A program made the position numbers and the translations under genes. Below, piece after piece: positions 53,597-61,911 of a stretch of DNA of 64,000 nucleotides (position 1 is its first letter; every line of letters begins with the position of its first letter). The stretch is from JAMLHH01 sp037189845 (lineage in GTDB: Bacteria; Bacteroidota; Bacteroidia; Chitinophagales; JADIYW01). Location: contig JBBCIS010000008.1 of the NCBI GenBank assembly GCA_037189845.1, positions 124,001 through 188,000 of the forward strand, read 5' to 3'. The notes beneath the pieces are model-generated. The model ran no database searches and had not been told where the DNA came from. It saw only the letters and a list, made by a program, of their open reading frames with translations.

Positions 53597-53911
53597 ATGA
53601 GAAGAGATATCTTTCAGGCAATTGCCGATCCTACCAGACGGGCTATCATTACACTCATAGCTATTCAGGCAATGACGCCTAACGCTATTGCCGAGCATTT
53701 TGACACTTCCAGACAGGCTGTTTCCAAGCACCTCAGGATTTTGCAGGAATGTGAGCTGATTAGGCCCGAACAGCAAGGGCGTGAGATATATTATACGCTG
53801 GAAATTGAAAAAATGAAAGAAATTGATCAATGGCTGGAACAATTCCGGAAGATATGGGAGACAAAATTCAGCCAGCTGGATAAATTATTAGTAACTCTGA
53901 AAAAACAATAA
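53597..53911 (+). CDS. ArsR-family repressor
   Basis: 104 aa. A winged-helix repressor: RRDIFQAIADPTRRAIITLI, recognition helix TSRQAVSKHLRILQECELI, and the wing RPEQQGREIYYTLE. There is no Cys-based metal site (only one Cys), so it is of the SdpR/YczG-like type that accompanies SRPBCC genes. It ends 1 bp before the double-SRPBCC gene, and a palindromic operator overlaps its promoter, so self-repression is likely. Confidence 0.9.
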   Translation: MRRDIFQAIADPTRRAIITLIAIQAMTPNAIAEHFDTSRQAVSKHLRILQECELIRPEQQGREIYYTLEIEKMKEIDQWLEQFRKIWETKFSQLDKLLVTLKKQ

Positions 53912-53912
53912 A

Positions 53913-54824
53913 ATGAATACAAATCTCTTATTCGATTTTTCTGTCAATAAAGAAAATAATACGATCCACGTTAAGCGTGAATTTGATGCTAATCTCGGAA
54001 TGGTCTGGAAAGCATGGACGACTGCTGAGCTGCTTGACCAATGGTGGGCTCCGGCTCCGTACAGAAATCAGACCAAGTCAATGGATTTTCGGGAGGGCGG
54101 CACATGGCTTTATTCAATGATAAGTCCTGAGAATGAAACGCACTGGTCCCGGTTTGATTATGAGAAAATTGATGAACAAAAGAGCTATACTGGTTTAGAT
54201 GCTTTCTGTGATGAAACAGGAAAAATCAACACCGATTTTGACCGTATGCACTGGGAAAATGTTTTCAGCGAAACAGCCGGGCATACAACGGTAAACATTA
54301 CGATATCAGTAGGTTCCTGGGATACACTGAAAAAAATTATACAGATGGGCTTCAAAGAAGGTTTTACACAAGGTCTGAATCAGCTGGAAGAATTGCTGTC
54401 AAAGCAAAAAGCAAGTAACAAAATTACCATCAGCACTACTGTAAATGGAGATGTTCAACAAGTCTGGAAGCACTATACCGAACCGGCACATATTACACAA
54501 TGGAATTTCGCACATCCATCCTGGCATTGCCCGTCAGCTACCAATGATATGCGGGTAGGTGGAAAATATTCTGCAAGAATGGAAGCAAAAGATGGAAGCT
54601 ACGGATTTGATTTTGAGGCGGTATACGATGAAGTCATTGCCGGCAAAAGTTTTAGCTATACCATGTCAGACGGACGCAGCGTATCTGTCTTGTTCAATGA
54701 AAATAAAGGGCAGACCGAATTAATTATCACTTTTGATCCGGAGGAAGTAAATCCTGTGGAAATGCAAAAAGCTGGCTGGCAGGCTATTCTGGATAATTTT
54801 AAAAATTACTCCGAAGCACAATAA
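53913..54824 (+). CDS. Double SRPBCC (AHSA1-like) domain protein
   Basis: 303 aa made of two AHSA1-type START-like domains. The first (about 12-160) has IHVKREFDANLGMVWKAWTT and MDFREGGTWLYSM. The second (about 165-303) has ISTTVNGDVQQVWKHYTEPA and MRVGGKYSARMEAKDGSYGF. Single-domain relatives of about 150 aa are usual, so this is an in-frame tandem. These folds bind hydrophobic ligands or act as cochaperone-like modules. It is co-transcribed with the ArsR repressor, which presumably senses the same ligand or stress. Confidence 0.87.
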   Translation: MNTNLLFDFSVNKENNTIHVKREFDANLGMVWKAWTTAELLDQWWAPAPYRNQTKSMDFREGGTWLYSMISPENETHWSRFDYEKIDEQKSYTGLDAFCDETGKINTDFDRMHWENVFSETAGHTTVNITISVGSWDTLKKIIQMGFKEGFTQGLNQLEELLSKQKASNKITISTTVNGDVQQVWKHYTEPAHITQWNFAHPSWHCPSATNDMRVGGKYSARMEAKDGSYGFDFEAVYDEVIAGKSFSYTMSDGRSVSVLFNENKGQTELIITFDPEEVNPVEMQKAGWQAILDNFKNYSEAQ

Positions 54825-54864
54825 CCACAATATTACAGACAAATATCTTTTTAAAACAATAACG

Positions 54865-55269
54865 ATGGTCAGAGCTATTGCCAATGATATAATTGCTTAC
54901 AATCAATCAAGAGATGGTGATGACAAAGCTATATGCGAATTGCTGGCAACAGAAATTACCCGTAATCTGCCCGGCGCAGTCAATAAAATATGGCATGCGC
55001 ATCCTGTATGGTTTCTTGATGACAATCCGATAGCAGGCTATAGTAAGCAGAAATCCGGCATCAGACTGATGTTTTGGAGCGGAGCAGATTTTGAAGAGAA
55101 TGTGCTGAATGTCAAAGGTGGAAAATTTAAGGATGCTTCCATTTTTTACAATTCAGTAGACGAAATCAATATCAGCGACTTAAAGCGGTGGCTGCAAAAA
55201 TCCATTGAGATTCAGTGGGATTATAAGAATATTGTAAAAAGAAAAGGTAAGCTTGAGCGGCTGAAATAA
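54865..55269 (+). CDS. DUF1801-family protein
   Basis: 134 aa. The core PGAVNKIWHAHPVWFLDDNP...GYSKQKSGIRLMFWSGADF matches DUF1801 (YdhG-like, frataxin-type fold). The role of the family is unknown, and it is often seen beside SRPBCC and DUF4287 genes, as here. It follows the SRPBCC gene by 40 bp and is probably the third gene of the ArsR operon. Confidence 0.83.
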   Translation: MVRAIANDIIAYNQSRDGDDKAICELLATEITRNLPGAVNKIWHAHPVWFLDDNPIAGYSKQKSGIRLMFWSGADFEENVLNVKGGKFKDASIFYNSVDEINISDLKRWLQKSIEIQWDYKNIVKRKGKLERLK

Positions 55270-55312
55270 AGCCATTTGTAATTTTTAATCTATTATCAAA
55301 AAATATTTAGCG

Positions 55313-55426
55313 ATGCCATTTCAGGCATATTTAGACAACATAGAAAAGAAAACAGGTAAAACAGCGTAAATCTATTTACAGAAGCTGCACAAACCTGATT
55401 TTGAGAACGTGAAAGAAACGATATAA
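55313..55426 (+). pseudogene. Remnant of a DUF4287 gene
   Basis: An ATG opens MPFQAYLDNIEKKTGKTA, the family start (typically MSFQAYLDNIxxKTGKTP). A TAA at 55367-55369 ends it, followed in frame by 18 codons (IYLQKLHKPDFENVKETI) and another stop. The normal domain is about 70 residues, so most of it is deleted or scrambled. The rest of the gap to 55532 has no gene. Confidence 0.65.
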
Positions 55427-55532
55427 ACGTATCTTCGGCTTTTGTACACCAAAAGATTTTCAGCGTTTTTATACTATAACATAACCATACAGTTTTTAAT
55501 ATTTTAAGCAAATACAAATAGTTTGATCATCC

Positions 55533-56207
55533 ATGAAAATAAACAATGTTCTGTTGCTGCTGATAAGCGCAGCTTGCCTGTTGAGCTGTCATTCAAATTT
55601 AAAAGAAGAGAAAAAGCAACAGGAAAATAATTACGTCTTCTTTCTGCACAATAAGTTTCTGGAAGATAATGTGTCAGGAACATTGGATCCTAAGTACAAC
55701 ACTAAGGCAGAATATAATGAGATCGTTGAGTCTTTTAAAAAAGATGGGTTTATCGTAATCAGTGAAAAAAGAAACCCAAAGACCAACGGAAAAGCGTATG
55801 CTCAAAAAGTGGTATTACAAATTGATAGTCTGATTGCAAAAGGAGCAAACCCTCAACATATTACTGTAGTGGGAACATCCAAAGGCGGTTATATTGCACA
55901 ATTTGTCTCTTCTTATGCCGGAAATCCCGATCTGAATTTTGTACTCATAGGTTGCTACCAGGAGTCTGATTTGAATACATTTCCTGAGATAAATTTTTGT
56001 GGAAATATCTTAACTGTTTATGAAAGGTCCGATACGTTCGGAGTATCAGCTATTAAAAGAAAAGAGCTTTCACAGCTTCCCGTCGGACATTTCAAAGAAA
56101 TCGAAGTCAACACGGGATTAAAGCACGGCTTTTTGTATCCTGCATCAGATGAATGGATAAAGCCGGCCAAAATGTGGGCGAGACAAAACTATGATTTGAA
56201 AGAGTAG
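55533..56207 (+). CDS. Lipoprotein alpha/beta-hydrolase
   Basis: 224 aa with lipobox LLSC (Cys19). The mature part starts NNYVFFLHNKFLEDN. The nucleophile elbow is HITVVGTSKGGYIAQFVSSY (Gly-x-Ser-x-Gly as GTSKG). An Asp candidate lies in YERSDTFGV and a His candidate in TGLKHGFLY. It lacks a lid domain and is small, so it resembles periplasmic esterase-like hydrolases. The substrate is unknown, and its place before a beta-lactamase gene is suggestive only. Confidence 0.75.
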   Translation: MKINNVLLLLISAACLLSCHSNLKEEKKQQENNYVFFLHNKFLEDNVSGTLDPKYNTKAEYNEIVESFKKDGFIVISEKRNPKTNGKAYAQKVVLQIDSLIAKGANPQHITVVGTSKGGYIAQFVSSYAGNPDLNFVLIGCYQESDLNTFPEINFCGNILTVYERSDTFGVSAIKRKELSQLPVGHFKEIEVNTGLKHGFLYPASDEWIKPAKMWARQNYDLKE

Positions 56208-56292
56208 AAATTGCTTATTTTTCCGAATCTTCATTTAGTATTTCTGTCCGGATTTCTTCGTCAGGAATATACCATTCAATAAAAACGATCAG

Positions 56293-56662
56293 ATGACATT
56301 CAGATATGCCCGGCATACAGCCGATTTAAAAAGAATAGAGGAATTTTATACAGTAATTGTTGGTCTTGAAAAATTAGGAGGATTTCAGGATCACGACAAC
56401 TATGATGGCATCTTCTTAGGATTTCGGGATCAAAGCTGGCACCTGGAATTTACAGTTTCCGATGAAAATCCGGTGAGTAAATTTGATGAAGATGTTTATG
56501 TAAAGACGGAAATAGAGCGCAGCTATCAGGAAACGCATTACAGCCAATATTATCCCGATAGAAACGCCCAAAAATCCATACTGGCAAAAGTCTGGATTAC
56601 AGATTGCGGATCCTGACGGATATAAAATCATTTTCGCTATCAGACAAACCCCGGCTTTCTGA
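56293..56662 (+). pseudogene. Frameshifted VOC/glyoxalase-like gene
   Basis: The first frame reads MTFRYARHTADLKRIEEFYT ... WHLEFTVSDENPVSKFDED, the usual N-terminal half of a VOC-family protein, but ends out of frame at 56616. The +1 frame carries the missing half: SAAIRKRITANIIPIETP, KNPYWQKSGLQIADPDGY, KIIFAIRQTPAF, with its stop at 56660-56662. The switch must lie near 56512-56520 (KTEIER/SAAIR). Reading both gives about 123 aa, the family's normal length. Either a real inactivating frameshift or a sequencing error. Confidence 0.75.
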
Positions 56663-56726
56663 CCTGAAGGGAATAGCAGACAATAAAAATTTCAAGTTAG
56701 AAAAACACACAATAAGAAATATTAAA

Positions 56727-58610
56727 ATGAAACAAAATTTAATAATTACAGGAATTCTAACAATCATCACGCTTTTCATTGATCCCGTTCAGGCACAAAA
56801 AAAAAGCTACTCTGCTCAGATTGACAGTATTCTGCAAACAACGCAGCCAAGATCTTTTAACGGAGTAGTAGTTGTATCACAAAATGGCAAGACGCTTTAT
56901 TCCAAAGCCTATGGATATTCAGATTTTAACAAGAAAAAACCACTCGATATTTCGGACAGATTTTCTACTATGTCTTTAGCCAAGCAAATTACTGCGACAC
57001 TCATTCTGCTGGAAGTAGAGAAAGGGACAATTGATTTGCATACACCTATCAGAAAGTATTTGCCTGATCTGAAATACTCATGGGCGGATACAGTGACAGT
57101 TCATCATTTGCTGAATAATACTTCAGGGTTACATAGTGAAAGTATAGATCAGCCGCTCAAATTTATTCCGGGAACAACATTCAGCTATTCCAATATCGGA
57201 TTTTCTATTGCAGCAAAGGTACTGGAAGCACAATCCGGTAAAAGCTATCGGCAGCTGGTCACTGAATTATTTTCAAAATGTGGAATGACACAAAGCGCAT
57301 ATCCAACAAAAAAGAACAGATCTATGCTTTCGAAAGGGCATACTATTAAGGAAAACGGAGATGCTGTCCTGAATAAGAGCATTAGCTTTCAGCCGACTCT
57401 TTTCCCCGGAAGTCATTTAATGGTGACAGCAGGCGATCTGGCATTGTGGAATGAATGTCTGCACAATGGAAAGCTATTACAACCTGCTACTTACGATTTG
57501 ATGGTCAATTATAGTACAACAGCTGTTCATCCTTTGTTTAGCAAAGAACCTGTCGGATATGGCTATGGATTGCGCATCAATGAAAAAAACGGCTTTTATG
57601 AAATAGGCCATACCGGATTTCACTCCGACGAAGGTTTTACTGCAGTGAATTTATATTATCCTGAAACCAATACCAGTGTGGTCGTTCTGGAAAATCAGGC
57701 AAACGAAAACTTTGACATTGCCTATCATTTTGAGCAGGAAGTCAGAAAAATAGTACTTAATAGCGAGCTTGTCAAAACTGTATCAAATCATGGCATCAAC
57801 TCGTTGAAACAACAAATCAGTTCAATCATAGCTGGTAAAAAGGCAACAATCGGTATAGCTGTTTTGGGGCCGGATAGCAGCTCTATTGATTTTGATGGCG
57901 ACAGCTTTTTCCCGATGCTGAGCACATTCAAGTTTCCTGTTGCATTGACTGTTTTAAATAAAGTGGAGAAAGGGGAGCTATCCATGAATCAAAAGATATT
58001 CATTAAAAAAGAGGAGTTGCTGGAAAATACCTGGAGTCCTTTCCAAAAGAAGTTTCCCGAAGGCAATATTGCTATAACTATAGAAGAAGCGTTGACGTGG
58101 GTGACCTCTTACAGTGATAATAATCTTACAGATATTTTATTGAGACTAATCGGTGGAACTGGACAAGTGGCTCAATTTATTGACAGCGATCAATTTATTA
58201 TTAAAAACAATGAGGAAGATATGCATCAGAACTGGGATGCACAATTGGTCAATAAAATTACACCAAAAGAATCTATCCGTTTGTTACAGCAATTTGATAG
58301 TGAAAAAATGTTGAATCAGGAACACACCCAATGGCTGTACAATGCTATGGTAAATAGCAATACCGGTCTGCAGCGTTTAAGAGGCAAGCTCCCTCAGGAA
58401 GTGATAGTCGCACACCGTACAGGGACTTCTTTTACCAATGATGCAGGGTTGACAGGTGCCATCAATAATTTCGGAATCATAGAGCTGCCGGACAAACAAA
58501 AAATATACATTGCCGTGTTTGTACATAATACAACGGAAGCGTTCAGCAAAGGAGAAGAAATCATTGCTGATATTGCAAAAGCCGTGTATGACTATTATCT
58601 GAAAAAATAG
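56727..58610 (+). CDS. Fused class C-type serine hydrolase and class A (A2-like) beta-lactamase
   Basis: 627 aa from MKQNLIITGILTIITLF at 56727, with a signal peptide ending PVQA; an earlier in-frame start at 56604 lies in the VOC gene. Domain 1 (about 30-340) is a class C beta-lactamase/DD-peptidase-type hydrolase with S83-L-A-K86, Y154-S-N156 and H295-T-G297. Domain 2 (about 355-627) is a class A beta-lactamase with S399-T-F-K402, S463-D-N465, Glu about 496 in EEDMHQNWD and R564-T-G566 (Arg in place of Lys in KTG). NTWSP and GLQRLRGKLPQ resemble subclass A2 enzymes such as PER, VEB and CfxA. Both active sites look complete. It probably acts in the periplasm on beta-lactams and/or peptidoglycan-like substrates. 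Confidence 0.88.
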   Translation: MKQNLIITGILTIITLFIDPVQAQKKSYSAQIDSILQTTQPRSFNGVVVVSQNGKTLYSKAYGYSDFNKKKPLDISDRFSTMSLAKQITATLILLEVEKGTIDLHTPIRKYLPDLKYSWADTVTVHHLLNNTSGLHSESIDQPLKFIPGTTFSYSNIGFSIAAKVLEAQSGKSYRQLVTELFSKCGMTQSAYPTKKNRSMLSKGHTIKENGDAVLNKSISFQPTLFPGSHLMVTAGDLALWNECLHNGKLLQPATYDLMVNYSTTAVHPLFSKEPVGYGYGLRINEKNGFYEIGHTGFHSDEGFTAVNLYYPETNTSVVVLENQANENFDIAYHFEQEVRKIVLNSELVKTVSNHGINSLKQQISSIIAGKKATIGIAVLGPDSSSIDFDGDSFFPMLSTFKFPVALTVLNKVEKGELSMNQKIFIKKEELLENTWSPFQKKFPEGNIAITIEEALTWVTSYSDNNLTDILLRLIGGTGQVAQFIDSDQFIIKNNEEDMHQNWDAQLVNKITPKESIRLLQQFDSEKMLNQEHTQWLYNAMVNSNTGLQRLRGKLPQEVIVAHRTGTSFTNDAGLTGAINNFGIIELPDKQKIYIAVFVHNTTEAFSKGEEIIADIAKAVYDYYLKK

Positions 58611-58638
58611 TGTTTACGTAGCTCTCAAATAAAAAACA

Positions 58639-59142
58639 GTGATAGACGAAATCGTCAGAATAGAAAACTCGTTACTAAAAGTATATGAGCTGAAAATTTC
58701 AGATCTTACTGAAGATCATGAGTGTGAGGAATATTCTGGATTTAATTTTCAAATCAATAACCGGAGAGTAAAGTTCAGAAAGGCGAAAATAACACCTAAG
58801 AAAACAGGACTATTTGTCACTTTATGGAAAAGAAATTCAGAAGGGGATACGATACCTTTTCATGTAGACGATGACTTTGATTTCTATATCATTGCTGCAG
58901 AACAAGATCAGAATTTTGGATTTTTTCTTTTCCCCAAAGCAGTTTTAAGCGAAAAGCAGATCCTGACGAATGATAGTAAAGAAGGGAAAAGAGGATGTAG
59001 AGTTTATCCCAATTGGTGTATTCCTGAAAATAAGCAAGCACAGAAAACCAAAATGTGGCAAACAAAATACTTTATTGATTTTTGTAAAAAGGAAGAAGAT
59101 ATTTTTGTAGATTTTGAGCGGATATTTTTTAGTGAACAATAA
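58639..59142 (+). CDS. MepB-family protein
   Basis: 167 aa starting at GTG. It matches the MepB family (PF08877): HECEEYSGFNFQINNRRVKF, RKAKITPKKTGLFVTLWKRN, GFFLFPKAVL and GCRVYPNWCIPENKQAQKTK. The family name comes from the staphylococcal mepRAB operon, but its biochemical role is unknown. It is 28 bp behind the beta-lactamase fusion and overlaps no later gene, so the two may be co-transcribed. Confidence 0.87.
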   Translation: MIDEIVRIENSLLKVYELKISDLTEDHECEEYSGFNFQINNRRVKFRKAKITPKKTGLFVTLWKRNSEGDTIPFHVDDDFDFYIIAAEQDQNFGFFLFPKAVLSEKQILTNDSKEGKRGCRVYPNWCIPENKQAQKTKMWQTKYFIDFCKKEEDIFVDFERIFFSEQ

Positions 59143-59152
59143 AGAAAGAGTA

Positions 59153-59395
59153 ATGGAGAAAAAGTTGAATGAAACAAGTACGGAAGAGCTGCTTAAAAAC
59201 AAAAAGACGTTAATTGTAATTACAGGACTTCTGGCTGTTGTACTAGTTATTTTACTGATTAAAACTATTTATTCATCAGTGACAAAAGGATATGATTCGT
59301 TAATAGCAGTACCGCTTGCACTTTCTCCGATTGTAATTATCAACTATAAGAAAATCAGAGATATTCAAAAAGAATTGCAGTCGCGAAATAACTGA
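59153..59395 (+). CDS. Small two-helix membrane protein
   Basis: About 80 aa from MEKKLNETSTEELLKNKKTL at 59153. The stretch AAAGAAAGAG just upstream may serve as a ribosome site, so this start is preferred over one 13 codons earlier inside MepB. Two transmembrane helices (about 19-39 and 50-65) end in a charged tail. No known function. It follows MepB by 10 bp in the same operon. Confidence 0.6.
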   Translation: MEKKLNETSTEELLKNKKTLIVITGLLAVVLVILLIKTIYSSVTKGYDSLIAVPLALSPIVIINYKKIRDIQKELQSRNN

Positions 59396-59421
59396 TAGGA
59401 ACCTAATTAGTTCGTCATACA

Positions 59422-60615
59422 CTATTTGTTCAGTTTAGGAGCTATTCTCAGTAGGATCATTGTCAAAACTGCCAGTGCGAATGTTGTAGCAAATAAAGTA
59501 AGAGCTGTTTCACCCTGAAAAATCCCGATAGCTGCGGCTACTGCTGCACCTAATCCCATTCTCGAAAATCCTCCCAATGCCGATGCTGCACCAACATTAC
59601 CTGTAAACGGCACCAATGAAGCAGCTGTCGTATTGGGATTGATAAACCCGGTTAAGAATAAGATAGAAAAAGAAGCCACAACCATCCATTTGTATTGAAT
59701 ATGTTCGTTGAAATGTATCATCAGCATCGCTATAAAAGTGACGATACACAACAAGACAGAAACCACGTTGGCAATTTTGACATAATGTACATACTTTGTA
59801 ATGACGCCATTCAGATAGCTTCCTCCGATAAATCCGGCCGCATTTACTGCAAATACAATGGAAAAAGTCGATTTGTCTAATCCGTACAACGTCAGAAATA
59901 TAAATGAAGCCGAGCTGATATATGCATACAAAACAGACATGGATACACTGCCAGCCAGCGTATAGGTCAGAAAAGTCCTGTTTTTAGAAATTTCAAAATA
60001 ATCACCTGCAATCTTTTGTACACTGAGCTTATTGGAATGCATGTAAATGCTGGTCTCCGGCAGGAAGAAAAAAATCATGAGCATGACCAGAGAAGAAAAA
60101 AATGTCAGAAAGAAAAAGATATATCTCCAGCCGATAGTCTCTACGAAAAAGCTGCCTATGCTGGGTGCGATCAGAGGTGCGACTCCCATGACCAGCATCA
60201 GTGAGGAAAAAGCTTTGGCCCTTTGATCTCTTTCAAACACATCACTGATGATCGCATTGGAAGCGACCATACCTACGCAACCGCCCAAAGCCTGTAGCAG
60301 ACGCATCCCTGTCATTGTTTGGATATCAGGTGACAATGCACAACCCAATGCCGCAATCGCATATATCAGGAGACCAAACAATAGTGGTTTTTTCCTGCCG
60401 TACTTATCTACTATCGGTCCATAAATGAGTTGTCCGATAGCGATTCCTATAAAATAGGATGTCAGTGTAAATGCTACCTGCTTCTCATTAGTGCCAAAGT
60501 CTTTAGCTATCTGCTGAAATCCGGGCAGATACATATCTATAGAAAATGGTCCGAGAGCTGCTAAAATTCCCAACAATACGATCAGGAAAGTTTTATTGAT
60601 AAGTGCTTGCGACAT
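59422..60615 (-). CDS. Bcr/CflA-family MFS drug exporter
   Basis: 397 aa with 12 transmembrane helices. The first-helix pattern LGILAALGPFSIDMYLPGFQ, motif A GQLIYGPIVDKYGRKKPLL and the motif C-like region VAPLIAPSIGSFF are those of the Bcr/CflA drug:H+ antiporters (bicyclomycin, chloramphenicol, sulfonamides). Asp in helix 1 (SIDMY) is conserved. Actual substrates are unknown. It is convergent with the MepB/membrane-protein genes. Confidence 0.92.
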   Translation of the reverse strand: MSQALINKTFLIVLLGILAALGPFSIDMYLPGFQQIAKDFGTNEKQVAFTLTSYFIGIAIGQLIYGPIVDKYGRKKPLLFGLLIYAIAALGCALSPDIQTMTGMRLLQALGGCVGMVASNAIISDVFERDQRAKAFSSLMLVMGVAPLIAPSIGSFFVETIGWRYIFFFLTFFSSLVMLMIFFFLPETSIYMHSNKLSVQKIAGDYFEISKNRTFLTYTLAGSVSMSVLYAYISSASFIFLTLYGLDKSTFSIVFAVNAAGFIGGSYLNGVITKYVHYVKIANVVSVLLCIVTFIAMLMIHFNEHIQYKWMVVASFSILFLTGFINPNTTAASLVPFTGNVGAASALGGFSRMGLGAAVAAAIGIFQGETALTLFATTFALAVLTMILLRIAPKLNK

Positions 60616-60720
60616 TGATGATGATTCAAATGTACTGGATAATTGATAATAATAGAAATAAACTTGTCTTGCTAATTGTTTTCAGTCCTATCTGAAAACC
60701 AAAAGATTATGGAGGATAAC

Positions 60721-61623
60721 TTATTCACTGATCTTCCAGCTGATGATCTTTTTGTCGTCACCTGTACTGATGATCTGGTGATTGTCCATCCATAAAACTC
60801 TGTTGACAGAGTGGGTATGCGTGTCGGGGAATTTTTGATCAATGACTTTCAATAATTTCATTGTCTGTGCATCCCAGATCTTAAAAGTTTTATCCCGGCT
60901 GGCACTGGCAAGAAATTGTCCATTCGGAGACAGACTCAGATGGTTGACAGTATATAAGTGCGCCTGAACAGTGCCGGATTGCTCCCAGAGATTGTTCTTT
61001 TTCTGCCAAATGATGAAAATTGCATCTCTGCCTGCTGTAATCATTCTGTTCGCATCCAGTGACTCTATAGTGAAAACAGAATTCTGATGCCCGGTCAGTA
61101 CTTGTTTTTGTTCTAACGTCTGCATGTCAAAAACTCTAATGGTATGATCAGACATGCCTGCAAAGATTTCCTGATTTTGCGAGGAGAGATGTATGCATCT
61201 GACATTAGTTGTACTCAGCTTGAAATCATGTAACAGATGAAAATCTATAGCACTCCATATTTTCAGGTGACCGTCGCCTCCTGCTGTATATATCTTTCCA
61301 TCAGTATCCTGTACAATGGAGAAAATATCTCCCTCATGTGCCTGTACGGATTTTGGGGATTTCTGTCTGGTCAGGTCAACGATGAGAACAATGCCGCGTC
61401 TTTGACCTACATATAAAAGCTGATTCTCTACATCATGTAAAAGAGAATAGATGCTTCCCGTGCTTTTGATCAGAGGCTTTTCAAATGTTCCGGTTTCATT
61501 GTTCCAGCAACCCACAAAATTATCTGCACTACCACTGTAAAAGAAGTGGGGTTCATGTCCTGCACATAAGCTGTACACAGCATCTGCATGTCCGGTGAAG
61601 ATATGTTGGAGCTCGACATTCAT
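60721..61623 (-). CDS. WD40-repeat protein
   Basis: About 300 aa from MNVELQHIFTGHADAVYSLC; a TTG three codons upstream is less likely. Seven WD-like repeats form a single beta propeller, the clearest ending in GH...VFTIESLDANRMITAGRDAIFIIW and LSPNGQFLASASRDKTFKIWD. No other domain or signal peptide is present, so it is a cytosolic scaffold. Partner proteins are not evident; the neighbours are a transporter and hisA. Confidence 0.88.
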   Translation of the reverse strand: MNVELQHIFTGHADAVYSLCAGHEPHFFYSGSADNFVGCWNNETGTFEKPLIKSTGSIYSLLHDVENQLLYVGQRRGIVLIVDLTRQKSPKSVQAHEGDIFSIVQDTDGKIYTAGGDGHLKIWSAIDFHLLHDFKLSTTNVRCIHLSSQNQEIFAGMSDHTIRVFDMQTLEQKQVLTGHQNSVFTIESLDANRMITAGRDAIFIIWQKKNNLWEQSGTVQAHLYTVNHLSLSPNGQFLASASRDKTFKIWDAQTMKLLKVIDQKFPDTHTHSVNRVLWMDNHQIISTGDDKKIISWKISE

Positions 61624-61629
61624 CGCCTG

Positions 61630-61637
61630 CAAAATTA
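61630..61637 (-). promoter_or_regulatory. Promoter -7 box of the WD40 gene
   Basis: TAATTTTG on the minus strand is a perfect TAnnTTTG match ending 6 nt before the ATG at 61623, again predicting a near-leaderless mRNA. Confidence 0.45.
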
Positions 61638-61911
61638 GACCTTATATGCTGATAAGTTTATTATTTATGTGTGAAATTAGAGATGGACGATTAAAGGGCG
61701 AATAATGCAATAAGCAAATGTGCAAAATTGACAAATATACCCCTAAGCCTGAATTTCAGCGGTCATCAGCGAGATCTGCGGGAAATAAGCAATAGACATA
61801 CAAGCAAATAGGTAAATGAGGAATTTTTGGATAAAAACTGTTGTCTGTTGTTTGCCGTCCGTGGACTCAGGCAAAAATTTGTATCTTCGGCAGTTCCTAG
61901 AAAATGACACA

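Noticed and set aside
56604..56726. N-terminal extension of the beta-lactamase fusion
   Set aside because: It overlaps the VOC reading frame and would bury the signal peptide that starts at 56727.
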